This document shows, one piece after another, positions 17,788 through 26,123 of a stretch of DNA of 64,000 nt; position 1 is the stretch's first letter; each line of letters begins with the position of its first letter. The position numbers were made by a program, and so were the translations under genes. Below the pieces are notes generated by a model. That model had not been told where the DNA came from, did not search any database, and worked only from the letters and a program-made list of their open reading frames with translations. This stretch comes from Pseudomonas viridiflava (lineage in GTDB: Bacteria; Pseudomonadota; Gammaproteobacteria; Pseudomonadales; Pseudomonadaceae): positions 576,513 to 640,512 of the forward strand of contig UVIF01000001.1 of the NCBI GenBank assembly GCA_900596015.1, given 5' to 3'.

Positions 17788-19403
17788 ACGCGCTCATTGA
17801 AGTCCACAACCTGGGCATCGCCTACCGCCAAGGTTCGCAGCAAACCCAAGCGGTGACCGATGTATCGTTCAGCCTGGCCCAGGGCGAGACCCTGGCCATC
17901 GTCGGAGAATCGGGCTCGGGCAAGACCACTGTGGCCAACGCTATCCTCGGCTTGCTGCCCGACAGCGCCGTGCTCACCGCCGGTCGGCTGTTGGTGGCCG
18001 GACAGGACCTGAGCCAGGCCAGCGAACGTGCCAAGCGCCAACTGCGCGGCCGCACCATCGGTCTGGTACCACAAGACCCGATGGTCAGCCTCAACCCCAC
18101 CCAGCGCATCGGCGGGCAGATCGCCGAAGCACTGGTGCTGGCCAGAGGTGGACGCTACCGGGGGGTAGACAACGATGTCAGCGAGCTGCTCGCCCAGGTC
18201 GGTCTGGACAACCCGACGCTGCGCGCCCGGCAGTACCCTCACGAGCTGTCAGGCGGCATGCGCCAGCGCGTGCTGATCGCCATCGCACTGGCCGGCAACC
18301 CGCGACTGATCATCGCCGATGAGCCGACCAGTGCGCTGGATGTGACCGTGCAGCAGCGGATTCTCGATCATCTCGAGGGGCTGGTGCGCGAGCGTGGCAT
18401 CTCGTTGCTGATCATCACCCATGACCTGGGTGTTGCCGCCGACCGCGCCGACCGGGTGCTGGTGATGAAGTCCGGGAAGCTGGTCGAGCACGGCACGCCA
18501 CACCAGGTGCTGGCCAATCCGACCCAGCCTTACACCCGCGCTTTGATCGCCGCCGCGCCGGCCTTCGCCGAGCCCCGCGCACCGCGTACTGCGGCTGCGC
18601 CAGGGCAACCGCCGCTGCTGGCGCTGACTGCGGTGAACAAGCATTACCGGCTGCCGCGGATGCGTGGCCAGGCCGACAGCTTCCAGGCGCTGGCCGATGT
18701 CAGCTTCAAGGTCTGCGCCGGGCAGACCCTGGGTATCGTCGGCGAATCGGGCTCGGGCAAGAGCACAGCGTTGCGCATTGCCTTGGGGCTGGAGAAGGCC
18801 GACAGCGGCCGCATCGAGTTTGCCGAGCAGGACGTGACCGACTTCGGCTGGCGTCAATTCCGACCGTTGCGTCGGCGTATGCAACTGGTGCAGCAGAACC
18901 CGTTCGCAGCGCTGGACCCGCGCCTGTCGATCTTCGACAGCATCGTCGAACCTCTGGTGTCGTTCGGCCTGGCCCGAGGGGCGGAGCTCGATCGGGCTGC
19001 GCGTGAATTGATCGAACGAGTGCATCTGCCGGCCCACTTCCTCGACCGCTTGCCCAGGGAGCTGTCCGGCGGCCAGCGCCAGCGGGTGGCCATCGCCCGG
19101 GCCCTGGCGCTGCAGCCCGATCTTCTGCTGCTGGACGAGCCGGTGTCGGCGCTGGACGTCTCGGTGCAGCGGCAGATCCTCGATCTGCTCGACGAGCTGC
19201 AACGCGAGCTGGGCATCGCCTACGTCATCGTCTCCCATGACCTGGCAGTGATCGCCAATGTGGCCGATGAGGTGCTGGTGATGCGCCAGGGCCGCATCGT
19301 CGACCAAGGCCCCACTGCGCAGCTGTTCAACCATCCGGGGAACGCCTACACCCAGGCGCTGCTGGACGCCGTCCCCGGCAAGCGCCAACGCGCCCTGGCC
19401 TGA
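17784..19403 (+). CDS. Fused double ATP-binding protein of peptide-type ABC importer
   Basis: 539 residues carrying two complete ATPase domains, equivalent to DppD plus DppF or to GsiA. Walker A motifs are at 41-49 (GESGSGKTT) and 320-328 (GESGSGKST). The signatures are LSGGMRQRV and LSGGQRQRV, and the Walker B motifs are [11 protein letters not shown] and [12 protein letters not shown] Pro/Ala-rich linker lies around residues 262-285. One fused protein therefore replaces two subunits, consistent with the complete four-gene operon. A REP element follows. Confidence 0.93.
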   Translation: MNALIEVHNLGIAYRQGSQQTQAVTDVSFSLAQGETLAIVGESGSGKTTVANAILGLLPDSAVLTAGRLLVAGQDLSQASERAKRQLRGRTIGLVPQDPMVSLNPTQRIGGQIAEALVLARGGRYRGVDNDVSELLAQVGLDNPTLRARQYPHELSGGMRQRVLIAIALAGNPRLIIADEPTSALDVTVQQRILDHLEGLVRERGISLLIITHDLGVAADRADRVLVMKSGKLVEHGTPHQVLANPTQPYTRALIAAAPAFAEPRAPRTAAAPGQPPLLALTAVNKHYRLPRMRGQADSFQALADVSFKVCAGQTLGIVGESGSGKSTALRIALGLEKADSGRIEFAEQDVTDFGWRQFRPLRRRMQLVQQNPFAALDPRLSIFDSIVEPLVSFGLARGAELDRAARELIERVHLPAHFLDRLPRELSGGQRQRVAIARALALQPDLLLLDEPVSALDVSVQRQILDLLDELQRELGIAYVIVSHDLAVIANVADEVLVMRQGRIVDQGPTAQLFNHPGNAYTQALLDAVPGKRQRALA

Positions 19404-19422
19404 TCCACGCATCTCAGTCCCC

Positions 19423-19508
19423 GTAGGAGCGGTCATCGGCCGCGAAGAAGACACCGCGGTCTGCCTGACCCACCGCAGCGCCCCTTCGCGGCCACGGACC
19501 GCTCCTAC
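19423..19508. repeat. REP-type inverted repeat, type 2 (copy 1)
   Basis: Arm GTAGGAGCGGTCATCGGCCG (from 19423, continuing to 19447) and its near reverse complement at 19484-19508 are separated by about 36 bases. The same element recurs at 22949-23014, so the pair brackets the binding protein, LLM monooxygenase and TauD genes. The core differs from the type 1 REP at 14054. Confidence 0.85.
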
Positions 19509-19525
19509 GCGAGACGCCTACACTG

Positions 19526-19548
19526 GAATATGCTAGCCACGCATATTC
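19526..19548. promoter_or_regulatory. Candidate operator: GAATATGC-N7-GCATATTC dyad (copy 3)
   Basis: A perfect 8-bp dyad with 7-base spacer lies 144 bases upstream of the binding-protein gene at 19692, in an unusually A/T-rich stretch (about 19520-19625). It shares the AATATGC/GCATATT half-site with the elements near 8274 and 9209. The T-N11-A style dyad suits a LysR-type regulator. Inferred from sequence only. Confidence 0.5.
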
Positions 19549-19691
19549 AACCGACAACAGAATTCATAAAAAGAATAATTACCATAGAACTAAATGTCAT
19601 TTCACAGCGCCTCGTTAGAGCTTTAGCTTGAATGCAGACCGACCCCTCGCCTGGTGGAGGTAACTCAATCCCTCTTCAGGAGTCGCTGTCC

Positions 19692-20669
19692 ATGACCCGT
19701 TCCCGTGTCCTTACTTTCGTCCTGGCCGTGGGGCTGCTGGCCACCGGGCCCATGGCCTGGGCCGACAAGCTCGAACCCCTGCGCGTTGCCAATCAGAAAT
19801 CCACCCTGAAGCTGCTGCTCACCGCCGCCGGAGAGCTCAAGAACGTTCCCTACCCCATCGAGTTCTCGGAATTCGCAGCCGCCGCGCCGCTGGGCGAAGC
19901 GCTGAACGCCGGCGCGGTGGACGTGGGCTATCTGGGCGATGCGCCATACGTCTTCGCGCTGGGTTCAGGTGCGCCGCTCAAGGCCGTCAGCATCACCCAT
20001 TTCGAAGGCCGCTACACCACGTCCATTCTGGTACCCAAAGACTCGCCCCTGCAATCGGTCGCCGACCTCAAGGGCAAGCGCGTCGTCACCAACCGTGGCT
20101 CCATCGGGCACTTCCTTGTGATCAAGGCGCTGCGCGACGCAGGCTTGAAGACCGCCGACATCACCTTCGTCAACCTGCTGCCCAGCGATGCGCAAGGCGC
20201 CCTGCAGTCCGGCGACGCCGACGCCTGGTCGACATGGGACCCCTACACCACCATTGCGCTGAACCAGGGCAACGCCCGCATCCTGCGCAAGGGCACCGAC
20301 CTGTTGACCAACAACACCTACCTGGTCGCCACCCAGCAAGCCACTGAAACCAAGCGCGCGCAGGTCGAGGATTTCGTCGTGCGCCTGGAACGCGCCTATC
20401 AATGGGCCAACACTCACCACGACGAGTTCGCCGCAGCCCAGGCCCAAGTTACCCGCCTGCCCTTGGCGGTGCACCTGGCCTCGGTCAACGAGACCCGCTA
20501 CACCCGCGCCGAGATCACCGACGCAGTGATCGCCGACCTGCAGCACACCGCCGACATCTATCTGGAGGAAGGTGTGCTGGCCCAGCCAGTCAAGGTCGCC
20601 CCAGGCTTCGACAAGCACTTCAACGACTTCCGCGCACCCACCCAAACCCCGCTGGCCAGCGCGCCATAA
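19692..20669 (+). CDS. Aliphatic-sulfonate-type ABC transporter substrate-binding protein
   Basis: 325-residue periplasmic binding protein of the SsuA family. The start at 19692 follows CAGGAG by about 10 bases and gives a Sec signal peptide with cleavage after AWA (MTRSRVLTF... AWADKLEPLR). The upstream frame to 19632 lacks a signal. Family motifs include RVANQKSTLKLLL, VGYLGDAPYVFALG and DAWSTWDPYTT. It heads a three-gene unit with an LLM monooxygenase and a TauD-type dioxygenase but has no transport partners here. The SsuC/SsuB-type pair at 12.4-14.0 kb is the likely one. Confidence 0.9.
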   Translation: MTRSRVLTFVLAVGLLATGPMAWADKLEPLRVANQKSTLKLLLTAAGELKNVPYPIEFSEFAAAAPLGEALNAGAVDVGYLGDAPYVFALGSGAPLKAVSITHFEGRYTTSILVPKDSPLQSVADLKGKRVVTNRGSIGHFLVIKALRDAGLKTADITFVNLLPSDAQGALQSGDADAWSTWDPYTTIALNQGNARILRKGTDLLTNNTYLVATQQATETKRAQVEDFVVRLERAYQWANTHHDEFAAAQAQVTRLPLAVHLASVNETRYTRAEITDAVIADLQHTADIYLEEGVLAQPVKVAPGFDKHFNDFRAPTQTPLASAP

Positions 20670-20681
20670 CAGGAGATTTCC

Positions 20682-22016
20682 ATGAGCACACGACAACTGA
20701 AACTGGGCGCCATGATCCACGGTGTGGGGCACGGCTGGGGCGAGTGGCGCCATCCTCAGGCACTGGCCGACGCCAGTACCAACCTGCGCTACTACCAACA
20801 GCAGGCCCGCCTGGCCGAAGACGCCCGCTTCGACTTCGCCTTCATCGCCGACAGCCTGCATATCCACGAACGCTCAAGCCCGCATTACCTCAATCGCTTC
20901 GAGCCCCTGACCCTGCTCTCGGCGCTGGCCGCCACCACCGAGCACATCGGCCTGGTCGCCACCATCACGGTCAGCTACACCGAACCCTACCAAGTGGCGC
21001 GGCAGCTCGCGTCGCTCGACCACATCAGTGGCGGCCGCGCCGGCTGGAACGTGGTCACCTCCTGGCTGTCCGGCACCGCCGACAATTTCAGCAAGGCCGA
21101 ACATCCGCCCCATGCCGTGCGCTACCAGATCGCCAGGGAGCACGTGGATGTGGTCAAGGGGCTGTGGGATTCCTGGGAAGACGACGCCTTCACCCGCAAC
21201 AAGGCCACCGGCGAGTTTTTCGACCGCAGCAAGCTGCACGCGCTGAACCACCAGGGCGAATTCTTCCAGGTCAAGGGACCGCTGAACATCGCCCGCTCGC
21301 GCCAGGGTCAACCGGTGATTTTCCAGGCCGGCGTTTCCGAGGACGGCCGCAACTTCGCCGCGCAGAATGCCGATGCGATCTTCTGCCGGCACGAGTCGTT
21401 CACCGAGTCGCACGCCTATTACCAGGACCTCAAGCAACGTGCGGCGAAGGCCGGTCGCAACCCGGACAAACTGTTCATCCTGCCCGGCATCAGCCCGATC
21501 GTGGGGCGTGACCGCGACGAGGTCGAGCGCCGCTATCAGGAAGCTGCAGACCTGGTGGGCATCGAAGACGCCATCGTCGCCCTCGGCCGTCCGTTCAACG
21601 ACTACAACTTCACCGGCCACGATCTGGACGCGGCCTTCCCCGATCTGGGCGACCTGGGCGCCAACAGCCACAAGGGCACGTCCGAGCGTATCAAGCACGT
21701 TGCCCGTGAGGAGAACCTGACCTTGCGCGAAGTGGCGCTGCGCTTTGCCAAGCCCGACCGGGATTTCGTCGGCCTGCCCGAAGAAGTCGCCGACGCCGTG
21801 CAAGCCTGGTTCGAAGGTCACGCCGCCGATGGCTTCATCATCAACTCGCTGTTGCCCGACGGCCTCGAATACTTCACCCGCTACGTGGTGCCGATCCTTC
21901 AGCAACGCGGCCTGCTGCGCACCGAGTACCCCGGCCTGACCCTGCGCGACAACCTCGGCCTGGAGGTGCCGGCCAATCGCAACGCAACCCCGCGCCGCAA
22001 CGAAGAAGTGGCCTGA
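20682..22016 (+). CDS. LLM class flavin-dependent monooxygenase (NtaA/SnaA/DszA/SsuD superfamily)
   Basis: 444 residues of the bacterial luciferase-like fold, in the NtaA/SnaA/DszA branch by length and by the motifs FDFAFIADSLHI, GGRAGWNVVTSW and the C-terminal DGFIINSLLPDGLEYF. Such enzymes use FMNH2 from a separate reductase and O2 to cleave C-S or C-N bonds. No flavin reductase gene is adjacent, so one must be supplied from elsewhere. It starts 12 bases after the binding-protein gene with AGGAG upstream. A role in releasing sulfite from an imported compound is inferred from context. Confidence 0.9.
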   Translation: MSTRQLKLGAMIHGVGHGWGEWRHPQALADASTNLRYYQQQARLAEDARFDFAFIADSLHIHERSSPHYLNRFEPLTLLSALAATTEHIGLVATITVSYTEPYQVARQLASLDHISGGRAGWNVVTSWLSGTADNFSKAEHPPHAVRYQIAREHVDVVKGLWDSWEDDAFTRNKATGEFFDRSKLHALNHQGEFFQVKGPLNIARSRQGQPVIFQAGVSEDGRNFAAQNADAIFCRHESFTESHAYYQDLKQRAAKAGRNPDKLFILPGISPIVGRDRDEVERRYQEAADLVGIEDAIVALGRPFNDYNFTGHDLDAAFPDLGDLGANSHKGTSERIKHVAREENLTLREVALRFAKPDRDFVGLPEEVADAVQAWFEGHAADGFIINSLLPDGLEYFTRYVVPILQQRGLLRTEYPGLTLRDNLGLEVPANRNATPRRNEEVA

Positions 22017-22078
22017 ATTCCCTTTCCCCACCCGCCGTGGCCGTGGGCTCCGGCACTCGATTGCAAAGGACATCTGCC

Positions 22079-22945
22079 ATGTTTGCCGAAAAAATACCGC
22101 GCCCTGCCACGGCGATCCGAGCCACTGCGCTGGAGCCGACCATCGGCGCGCAGATCGAGGGCGTGGATCTGCGACGCCCACTCGACGCGCACGCCCGTGA
22201 TGAAATACGTGCCTTGCTGCTCAAGCACAAAGTGTTGTTCTTCCGTGACCAGCACATCGATACCGCCCAGCAACTGGCGTTCGCCCGCCAGTTCGGCGAG
22301 CTGTACCAGCATCCGACCACCCAGAAGCAGGACCACGAGCGTCCCAACGCCCACCTGATTCTGGGAAGTGAAGCCCGTGACCGTTATGGCGATGCACGCA
22401 AGGGCCGCTGGCATACCGATACCAGCTGGATGCTCAAACCGACCTTCGGCGCGGTGCTGCGAGCGGTGTCACTGCCCGAATGCGGTGGCGATACGCTCTG
22501 GGCCGACACCGGCCTGGTGTACCGCAGCCTGCCGAAGGCACTGCGCGAGCGCATCGACAATGCCTTCGTCACCCACAACTTCAAACCCGCGCTGGACAAG
22601 GTCGGCTACAACTACCCGATCCTCGCGCACCCACTGGTGCGTACGCATCCGGAAACGGGCGAAGATGCGTTGTTCATCAACTTTTCAATGTCACCGCTGA
22701 TTCTGGGTCTGTCACTGGAGGAAAGCCGCGAGATCGTCGGCCTGTTGCTCAAAGAAGTGAGCAACCCCGAGTACCAGGTGCGCTTCAAGTGGCAAGCCGG
22801 AGATGTAGCGTTCTGGGACAACCGTGGGGCATTGCATTACCCGGTGTACAACTACGGTGATTTCCCGCGGGCAATGGAACGGGTATTGATTGCCGACGAC
22901 GACATTCCCCATCGGCGCCGGGCTGATCCGGATAAATCGCGCTGA
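22079..22945 (+). CDS. TauD/TfdA family Fe(II)/2-oxoglutarate dioxygenase
   Basis: 288-residue oxygenase. Iron ligands are H112 and D114 (RWHTDTSW) and the distal H253 (DNRGALHYPVYNY). An arginine for 2-oxoglutarate follows in FPRAMERV. The ATG at 22079 is preceded by AAAGGA; the frame is open slightly further upstream. TauD-type enzymes hydroxylate the carbon next to sulfonate or sulfate and release sulfite or sulfate. The neighbours (sulfonate-type binding protein, LLM monooxygenase) suggest an alkanesulfonate or sulfate ester, but the exact compound is not readable. It ends the island; a REP follows. Confidence 0.9.
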   Translation: MFAEKIPRPATAIRATALEPTIGAQIEGVDLRRPLDAHARDEIRALLLKHKVLFFRDQHIDTAQQLAFARQFGELYQHPTTQKQDHERPNAHLILGSEARDRYGDARKGRWHTDTSWMLKPTFGAVLRAVSLPECGGDTLWADTGLVYRSLPKALRERIDNAFVTHNFKPALDKVGYNYPILAHPLVRTHPETGEDALFINFSMSPLILGLSLEESREIVGLLLKEVSNPEYQVRFKWQAGDVAFWDNRGALHYPVYNYGDFPRAMERVLIADDDIPHRRRADPDKSR

Positions 22946-22948
22946 ACC

Positions 22949-23014
22949 CTTCGCGGCCGCTGACCGCTCCTACGGTCGGCTCTACTGCGTAGGAGCGGTC
23001 ATCGGCCGCGAAAG
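22949..23014. repeat. REP-type inverted repeat, type 2 (copy 2)
   Basis: Arm at 22949-22973 (CTTCGCGGCCGCTGACCGCT and onward) pairs with 22989-23014. It begins three bases after the TauD-type stop codon and is nearly the same element as at 19423-19508. It may stabilise or end the upstream transcript. Confidence 0.85.
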
Positions 23015-23052
23015 GCACGCCACGGTGCATGACTCATAAATCACACACGAAC

Positions 23053-23083
23053 AAAAACGCCGCTCATATCTGAGCGGCGTTTT
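23053..23083 (-). terminator. Intrinsic terminator of the tRNA Glu-Gly operon
   Basis: AAAACGCCGCTCA (23054-23066) pairs with TGAGCGGCGTTTT (23071-23083), loop TATC. Read on the minus strand the stem is followed by five T. It lies 10 bases after the last tRNA gene and could work in both directions. Confidence 0.88.
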
Positions 23084-23092
23084 CATTGAATT

Positions 23093-23168
<76 letters not shown>

Positions 23169-23171
23169 AAA

Positions 23172-23247
23172 TGGCGTCCCCTAGGGGACTCGAACCCCTG
23201 TTACCGCCGTGAAAGGGCGGTGTCCTAGGCCACTAGACGAAGGGGAC
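23172..23247 (-). tRNA. tRNA-Glu (TTC)
   Basis: 76 bases on the minus strand beginning GTCCCCTTCGTCTAG, anticodon TTC in CCTTTCACG, encoded CCA. Separated from the downstream tRNA-Gly by three bases. Same sequence as 23429-23504. Confidence 0.98.
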
Positions 23248-23350
23248 ACGCTGACCGAAACACATGGTGTGTATTCCGGCGCCCAGACCCATATCCGAAG
23301 ACTGGATGCTGGTTTCACTCAGTGCCGCCCGAAGGCCACACTGCTTAAAC

Positions 23351-23426
<76 letters not shown>

Positions 23427-23428
23427 AA

Positions 23429-23504
23429 TGGCGTCCCCTAGGGGACTCGAACCCCTGTTACCGCCGTGAAAGGGCGGTGTCCTAGGCCACTAGACGAAGG
23501 GGAC
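23429..23504 (-). tRNA. tRNA-Glu (TTC), first gene of operon
   Basis: 76 bases, minus strand, anticodon TTC, encoded CCA. First of four tRNA genes (Glu-Gly-Glu-Gly). About 54 bases of leader separate it from the predicted start of transcription. Confidence 0.98.
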
Positions 23505-23564
23505 ACGCTACAACTTCACTCCCTGCCGCGCTTCGCTGTGTGCTTTACGCTGCAAGTGGCGCGC

Positions 23565-23593
23565 ATTCTATGGATGCTTTCGAGGGTCGTCAA
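23565..23593 (-). promoter_or_regulatory. Sigma-70 promoter of the tRNA operon
   Basis: On the minus strand TTGACG (23588-23593), 17-base spacer and TAGAAT (23565-23570), followed by a GC-rich discriminator GCGCGCC typical of stringently controlled stable-RNA promoters. Confidence 0.8.
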
Positions 23594-23846
23594 CCCCCTG
23601 TTATAAATTTATTTAAATCAATGACTTCACCGTGCTTTCCGGGTCATCCGGCCATGCTCGATGAAGCAGCGAGACAAGTGGACATGAATAAGCTTTTGAC
23701 ACCAGTAATAGCACAACGCCATAGTTGCGAGAGGCACCGCTGGTGTCTCTATAAATGCGTTGCAGCGTGTTGTGCTATCGGTGTCGGCAGACCGGCCCTA
23801 CACTTCAACCTCACTCAACCTCGAGAGCTCCCCGGTGACTCCACTC
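23594..23846. other. Intergenic region between tRNA promoter and next gene
   Basis: About 250 bases, A/T-rich at 23600-23625 (TATAAATTTATTTAAAT), which may act as an UP-like element for the tRNA promoter. It must also carry the promoter for the gene at 23847, but I could not single out a convincing one. No gene seen. Confidence 0.4.
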
Positions 23847-24605
23847 ATGATCACCCTGTTCATCGTAACGGGGATCGCCATCCTTATCGTCATCGGCCTG
23901 CTCAACAATATGGTCGAGAGCAACAAGCTGGCCAAGGCGCGCGACAAGCTCGAGCTCACCGACCGCCTGCGCCGCTGCGGCCGCATTGGCGAGACGTTCC
24001 CTGGTCAACTGATGACCCCTGCCCTCAAGCAACTGCTCACCCGGCTCGAACTGAATATCAGCCAGCGCCTGTTGCTGCTCGACAGGCAGAACGCGCCGCT
24101 CAAGACTCGCCTTGAAGAGTTGCAAGGTGAGATCGCCAAGGGCGATGACATTGCAATCGGCAATCCGCCCTTCCCGATCTTGACCGAAGACCAGGCCAAG
24201 GAAGTCCGCTTTCTGCTCGAAGCTTTGCATGCGCAGGTCACGCGTGCCGCCCAAGAGGGCTTTCTCAACGCGGCCGAGACCAAGCACTGGGCGCGGGAGA
24301 TCCGCAGCATTCTGGTGCTGCTGCACATCGAATTCTTCAACAACCTGGGCCAGCAACTGCTGGGAGAAGGCCAGCCGGGCCGCGCTCGCCTGGCATTCGA
24401 GCGGGGTGTGCAATACCTCAAGGGGCAGCCCGACGCTGCGCTCTACCAAGAGCAGCTGGAGTACTTGCAGAAGATGCTCAAGCGCACCAATGCCATGGTG
24501 CTCAGCCAGATGGAGCCGACCGGGAACGAAGTCAACGAACTCACCGACGGCTTGAAGGCCGACGAGAAGGAAGACCCGTTCCAGAAGAAGACCAACTACG
24601 ACTGA
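23847..24605 (+). CDS. Membrane-anchored hypothetical protein
   Basis: 252 residues. One N-terminal transmembrane helix (ITLFIVTGIAILIVIGLL) is followed by a long, charged, mostly helical cytoplasmic-type region. The C-terminal part (LGEGQPGRARLAFERGVQYLKGQ) looks like a single TPR-type helix pair. The tail is very acidic/lysine-rich (ADEKEDPFQKKTNYD). I do not recognise a named family. I chose the ATG at 23847 (GGTGA about 8 bases upstream); the GTG at 23835 with GAGAG upstream is equally possible and adds four residues. It converges with the fRMsr gene. Confidence 0.8.
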   Translation: MITLFIVTGIAILIVIGLLNNMVESNKLAKARDKLELTDRLRRCGRIGETFPGQLMTPALKQLLTRLELNISQRLLLLDRQNAPLKTRLEELQGEIAKGDDIAIGNPPFPILTEDQAKEVRFLLEALHAQVTRAAQEGFLNAAETKHWAREIRSILVLLHIEFFNNLGQQLLGEGQPGRARLAFERGVQYLKGQPDAALYQEQLEYLQKMLKRTNAMVLSQMEPTGNEVNELTDGLKADEKEDPFQKKTNYD

Positions 24606-24618
24606 ACACGCTGGCGCT

Positions 24619-25110
24619 TCAGTAGCGGCTGCAGTCGGTCGCTTCGAGGAAGATCGCCGCCAGTTGCTCCAGGCCTTGCTGGTCGGCCTCGCTGAAGCGT
24701 GCAGTGCGCGGACTGTCCAGATCCAGTACGCCGATCAGCGCGCCGTCCTTGACCAGCGGAATCACCAGCTCGCTGTTCGATGCGCTGTCGCAGGCGATGT
24801 GTCCAGGAAACGCATGCACATCCTCGACCCGCTGGGTCTGCCGAGTCGCCGCAGCGGCCCCACACACGCCACGGCCAAACGCAATGCGCACGCACGCCAC
24901 CTGCCCCTGGAAAGGCCCCAGTACCAGCTCCTCGTTGCGGTTGAGGTAGAGGCCCGCCCAGTTCAGGTCGTCGACCTGGTTGAACAGAAACGCCGAGAAT
25001 TGCGCCGCATTGGCGACGAAATCACGCTCGTCGGCCAACAGCGATTGCAGTTGAGCGCACAGCATGCGGTAGCCTTCCAGCCCCGCGCCTGCGGCGTGCA
25101 AATCGATCAT
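24619..25110 (-). CDS. Free methionine-(R)-sulfoxide reductase (fRMsr, GAF domain)
   Basis: 163-residue single GAF-domain enzyme that reduces free methionine-R-sulfoxide. The three conserved cysteines of the family are visible: C73 (ACVRI), C83 (GVCG) and C107 (ACDSASNSE). The motif NWAGLYL in the N-terminal half also fits YebR-type proteins. The start at 25110 overlaps the stop of the DUF815 gene (ATGA), so the two are co-translated. With MsrB and glutathione peroxidase encoded 4 kb away, this adds to an oxidative-repair neighbourhood. Confidence 0.9.
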   Translation of the reverse strand: MIDLHAAGAGLEGYRMLCAQLQSLLADERDFVANAAQFSAFLFNQVDDLNWAGLYLNRNEELVLGPFQGQVACVRIAFGRGVCGAAAATRQTQRVEDVHAFPGHIACDSASNSELVIPLVKDGALIGVLDLDSPRTARFSEADQQGLEQLAAIFLEATDCSRY

Positions 25111-25997
25111 GCTTGTTGCTCCAGCAGTTTGAGGCCTACCCAGTAACGGGCGAATTGATAGGCGCAGCGGCCGTTGCGGTTACCCCGTCCGGTCGCCCAG
25201 CGCACGGCAAGGATATCCAGTTGCTCGTCACGCGACCATTGCAGGCCGCTGTCGCGAGCGAGTTCGCCGATCCAGTGCTCCACCACACGCAGGAAGTGCT
25301 CCTGAGTGAACGGATAGAACGACAGCCACAGGCCAAACCGGTCGGACAGGGCGATCTTGTCTTCGACCGCTTCGCTGGGGTGCAACTCGCCGTCGACCCG
25401 GGACCAGTTCTCGTTGTCGCTCTGATGCTCGGGGACCAGATGGCGACGGTTGGAGGTCGCATACAGCAGCACATTGTCAGGTGCCTGCTCGAGGGAGCCG
25501 TCGAGCACGCTCTTGAGCACCCGGTAGTCGCCCTCGCCCGCCTCGAACGACAGGTCGTCGCAAAACAGCACGAAACGCTGCGGCAGCTTCTGCAACTGCT
25601 CGACCACCCGCGGCAGGTCGGCCAGATGATCGCGCTCGATCTCGATCAGGCGCAGCCCCGCGGCCGCGTGTTCGGCAAGCAGCGCGCGCACCAGCGATGA
25701 CTTGCCGGTGCCGCGCGATCCCCACAGCAAAGCATGGTTGGCTGGGTGGCCATCGAGAAACTGCTGGGTATTGCGCGCCAGCTGCTGGCGCTGCTGGTCG
25801 ACACCGATGAGGTCGCTCAGACGCATGTCCAGGCTGACCTCCAGCGGCAACAGGTAGCCGCTGCGGCCTTCACGCTGCCAGCGTGCCGCCAGGCACTGAT
25901 TCCAGTCGATTTCGCTGCGAAGCGCGGGCAGCAACGGCTCGAGCCGCGCCAGCACGGATTCGGCGCGCTCAAGAAAGGCATTCAAACGAGAGTCCAC
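25107..25997 (-). CDS. DUF815-family AAA-type ATP-binding protein
   Basis: 296 residues. Walker A GSRGTGKSS is at about 93-101 and Walker B FVLFCDD at 141-147; a sensor-like arginine pair lies in YATSNRRHLVPE. The arrangement HALLWGSRGTGKSSLVRALL with DDLSFEAGEGDYRVLKSVLDG is typical of DUF815 proteins, AAA-type ATPases of unknown role. No signal or membrane segments. The gene overlaps fRMsr downstream and is divergent from the hybrid kinase gene, with 126 bases between them. Confidence 0.9.
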   Translation of the reverse strand: MDSRLNAFLERAESVLARLEPLLPALRSEIDWNQCLAARWQREGRSGYLLPLEVSLDMRLSDLIGVDQQRQQLARNTQQFLDGHPANHALLWGSRGTGKSSLVRALLAEHAAAGLRLIEIERDHLADLPRVVEQLQKLPQRFVLFCDDLSFEAGEGDYRVLKSVLDGSLEQAPDNVLLYATSNRRHLVPEHQSDNENWSRVDGELHPSEAVEDKIALSDRFGLWLSFYPFTQEHFLRVVEHWIGELARDSGLQWSRDEQLDILAVRWATGRGNRNGRCAYQFARYWVGLKLLEQQA

Positions 25998-26123
25998 GAC
26001 TTTTCCTCAAGGCAAGTTGCGTGTAAAAGGTTCGGCAAGGCGGACATGCCGTCGCACGCTGCGGCGCACACACATGATCCATGCTTTGGCCCTGCGCACG
26101 GAATGGAAATTGGCCCAGTACCC

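Noticed and set aside
19404..19691. Insertion sequence or attachment site next to the second binding protein
   Set aside because: The inverted repeats are short REP elements, no transposase or integrase is encoded, and no target-site duplication was found.
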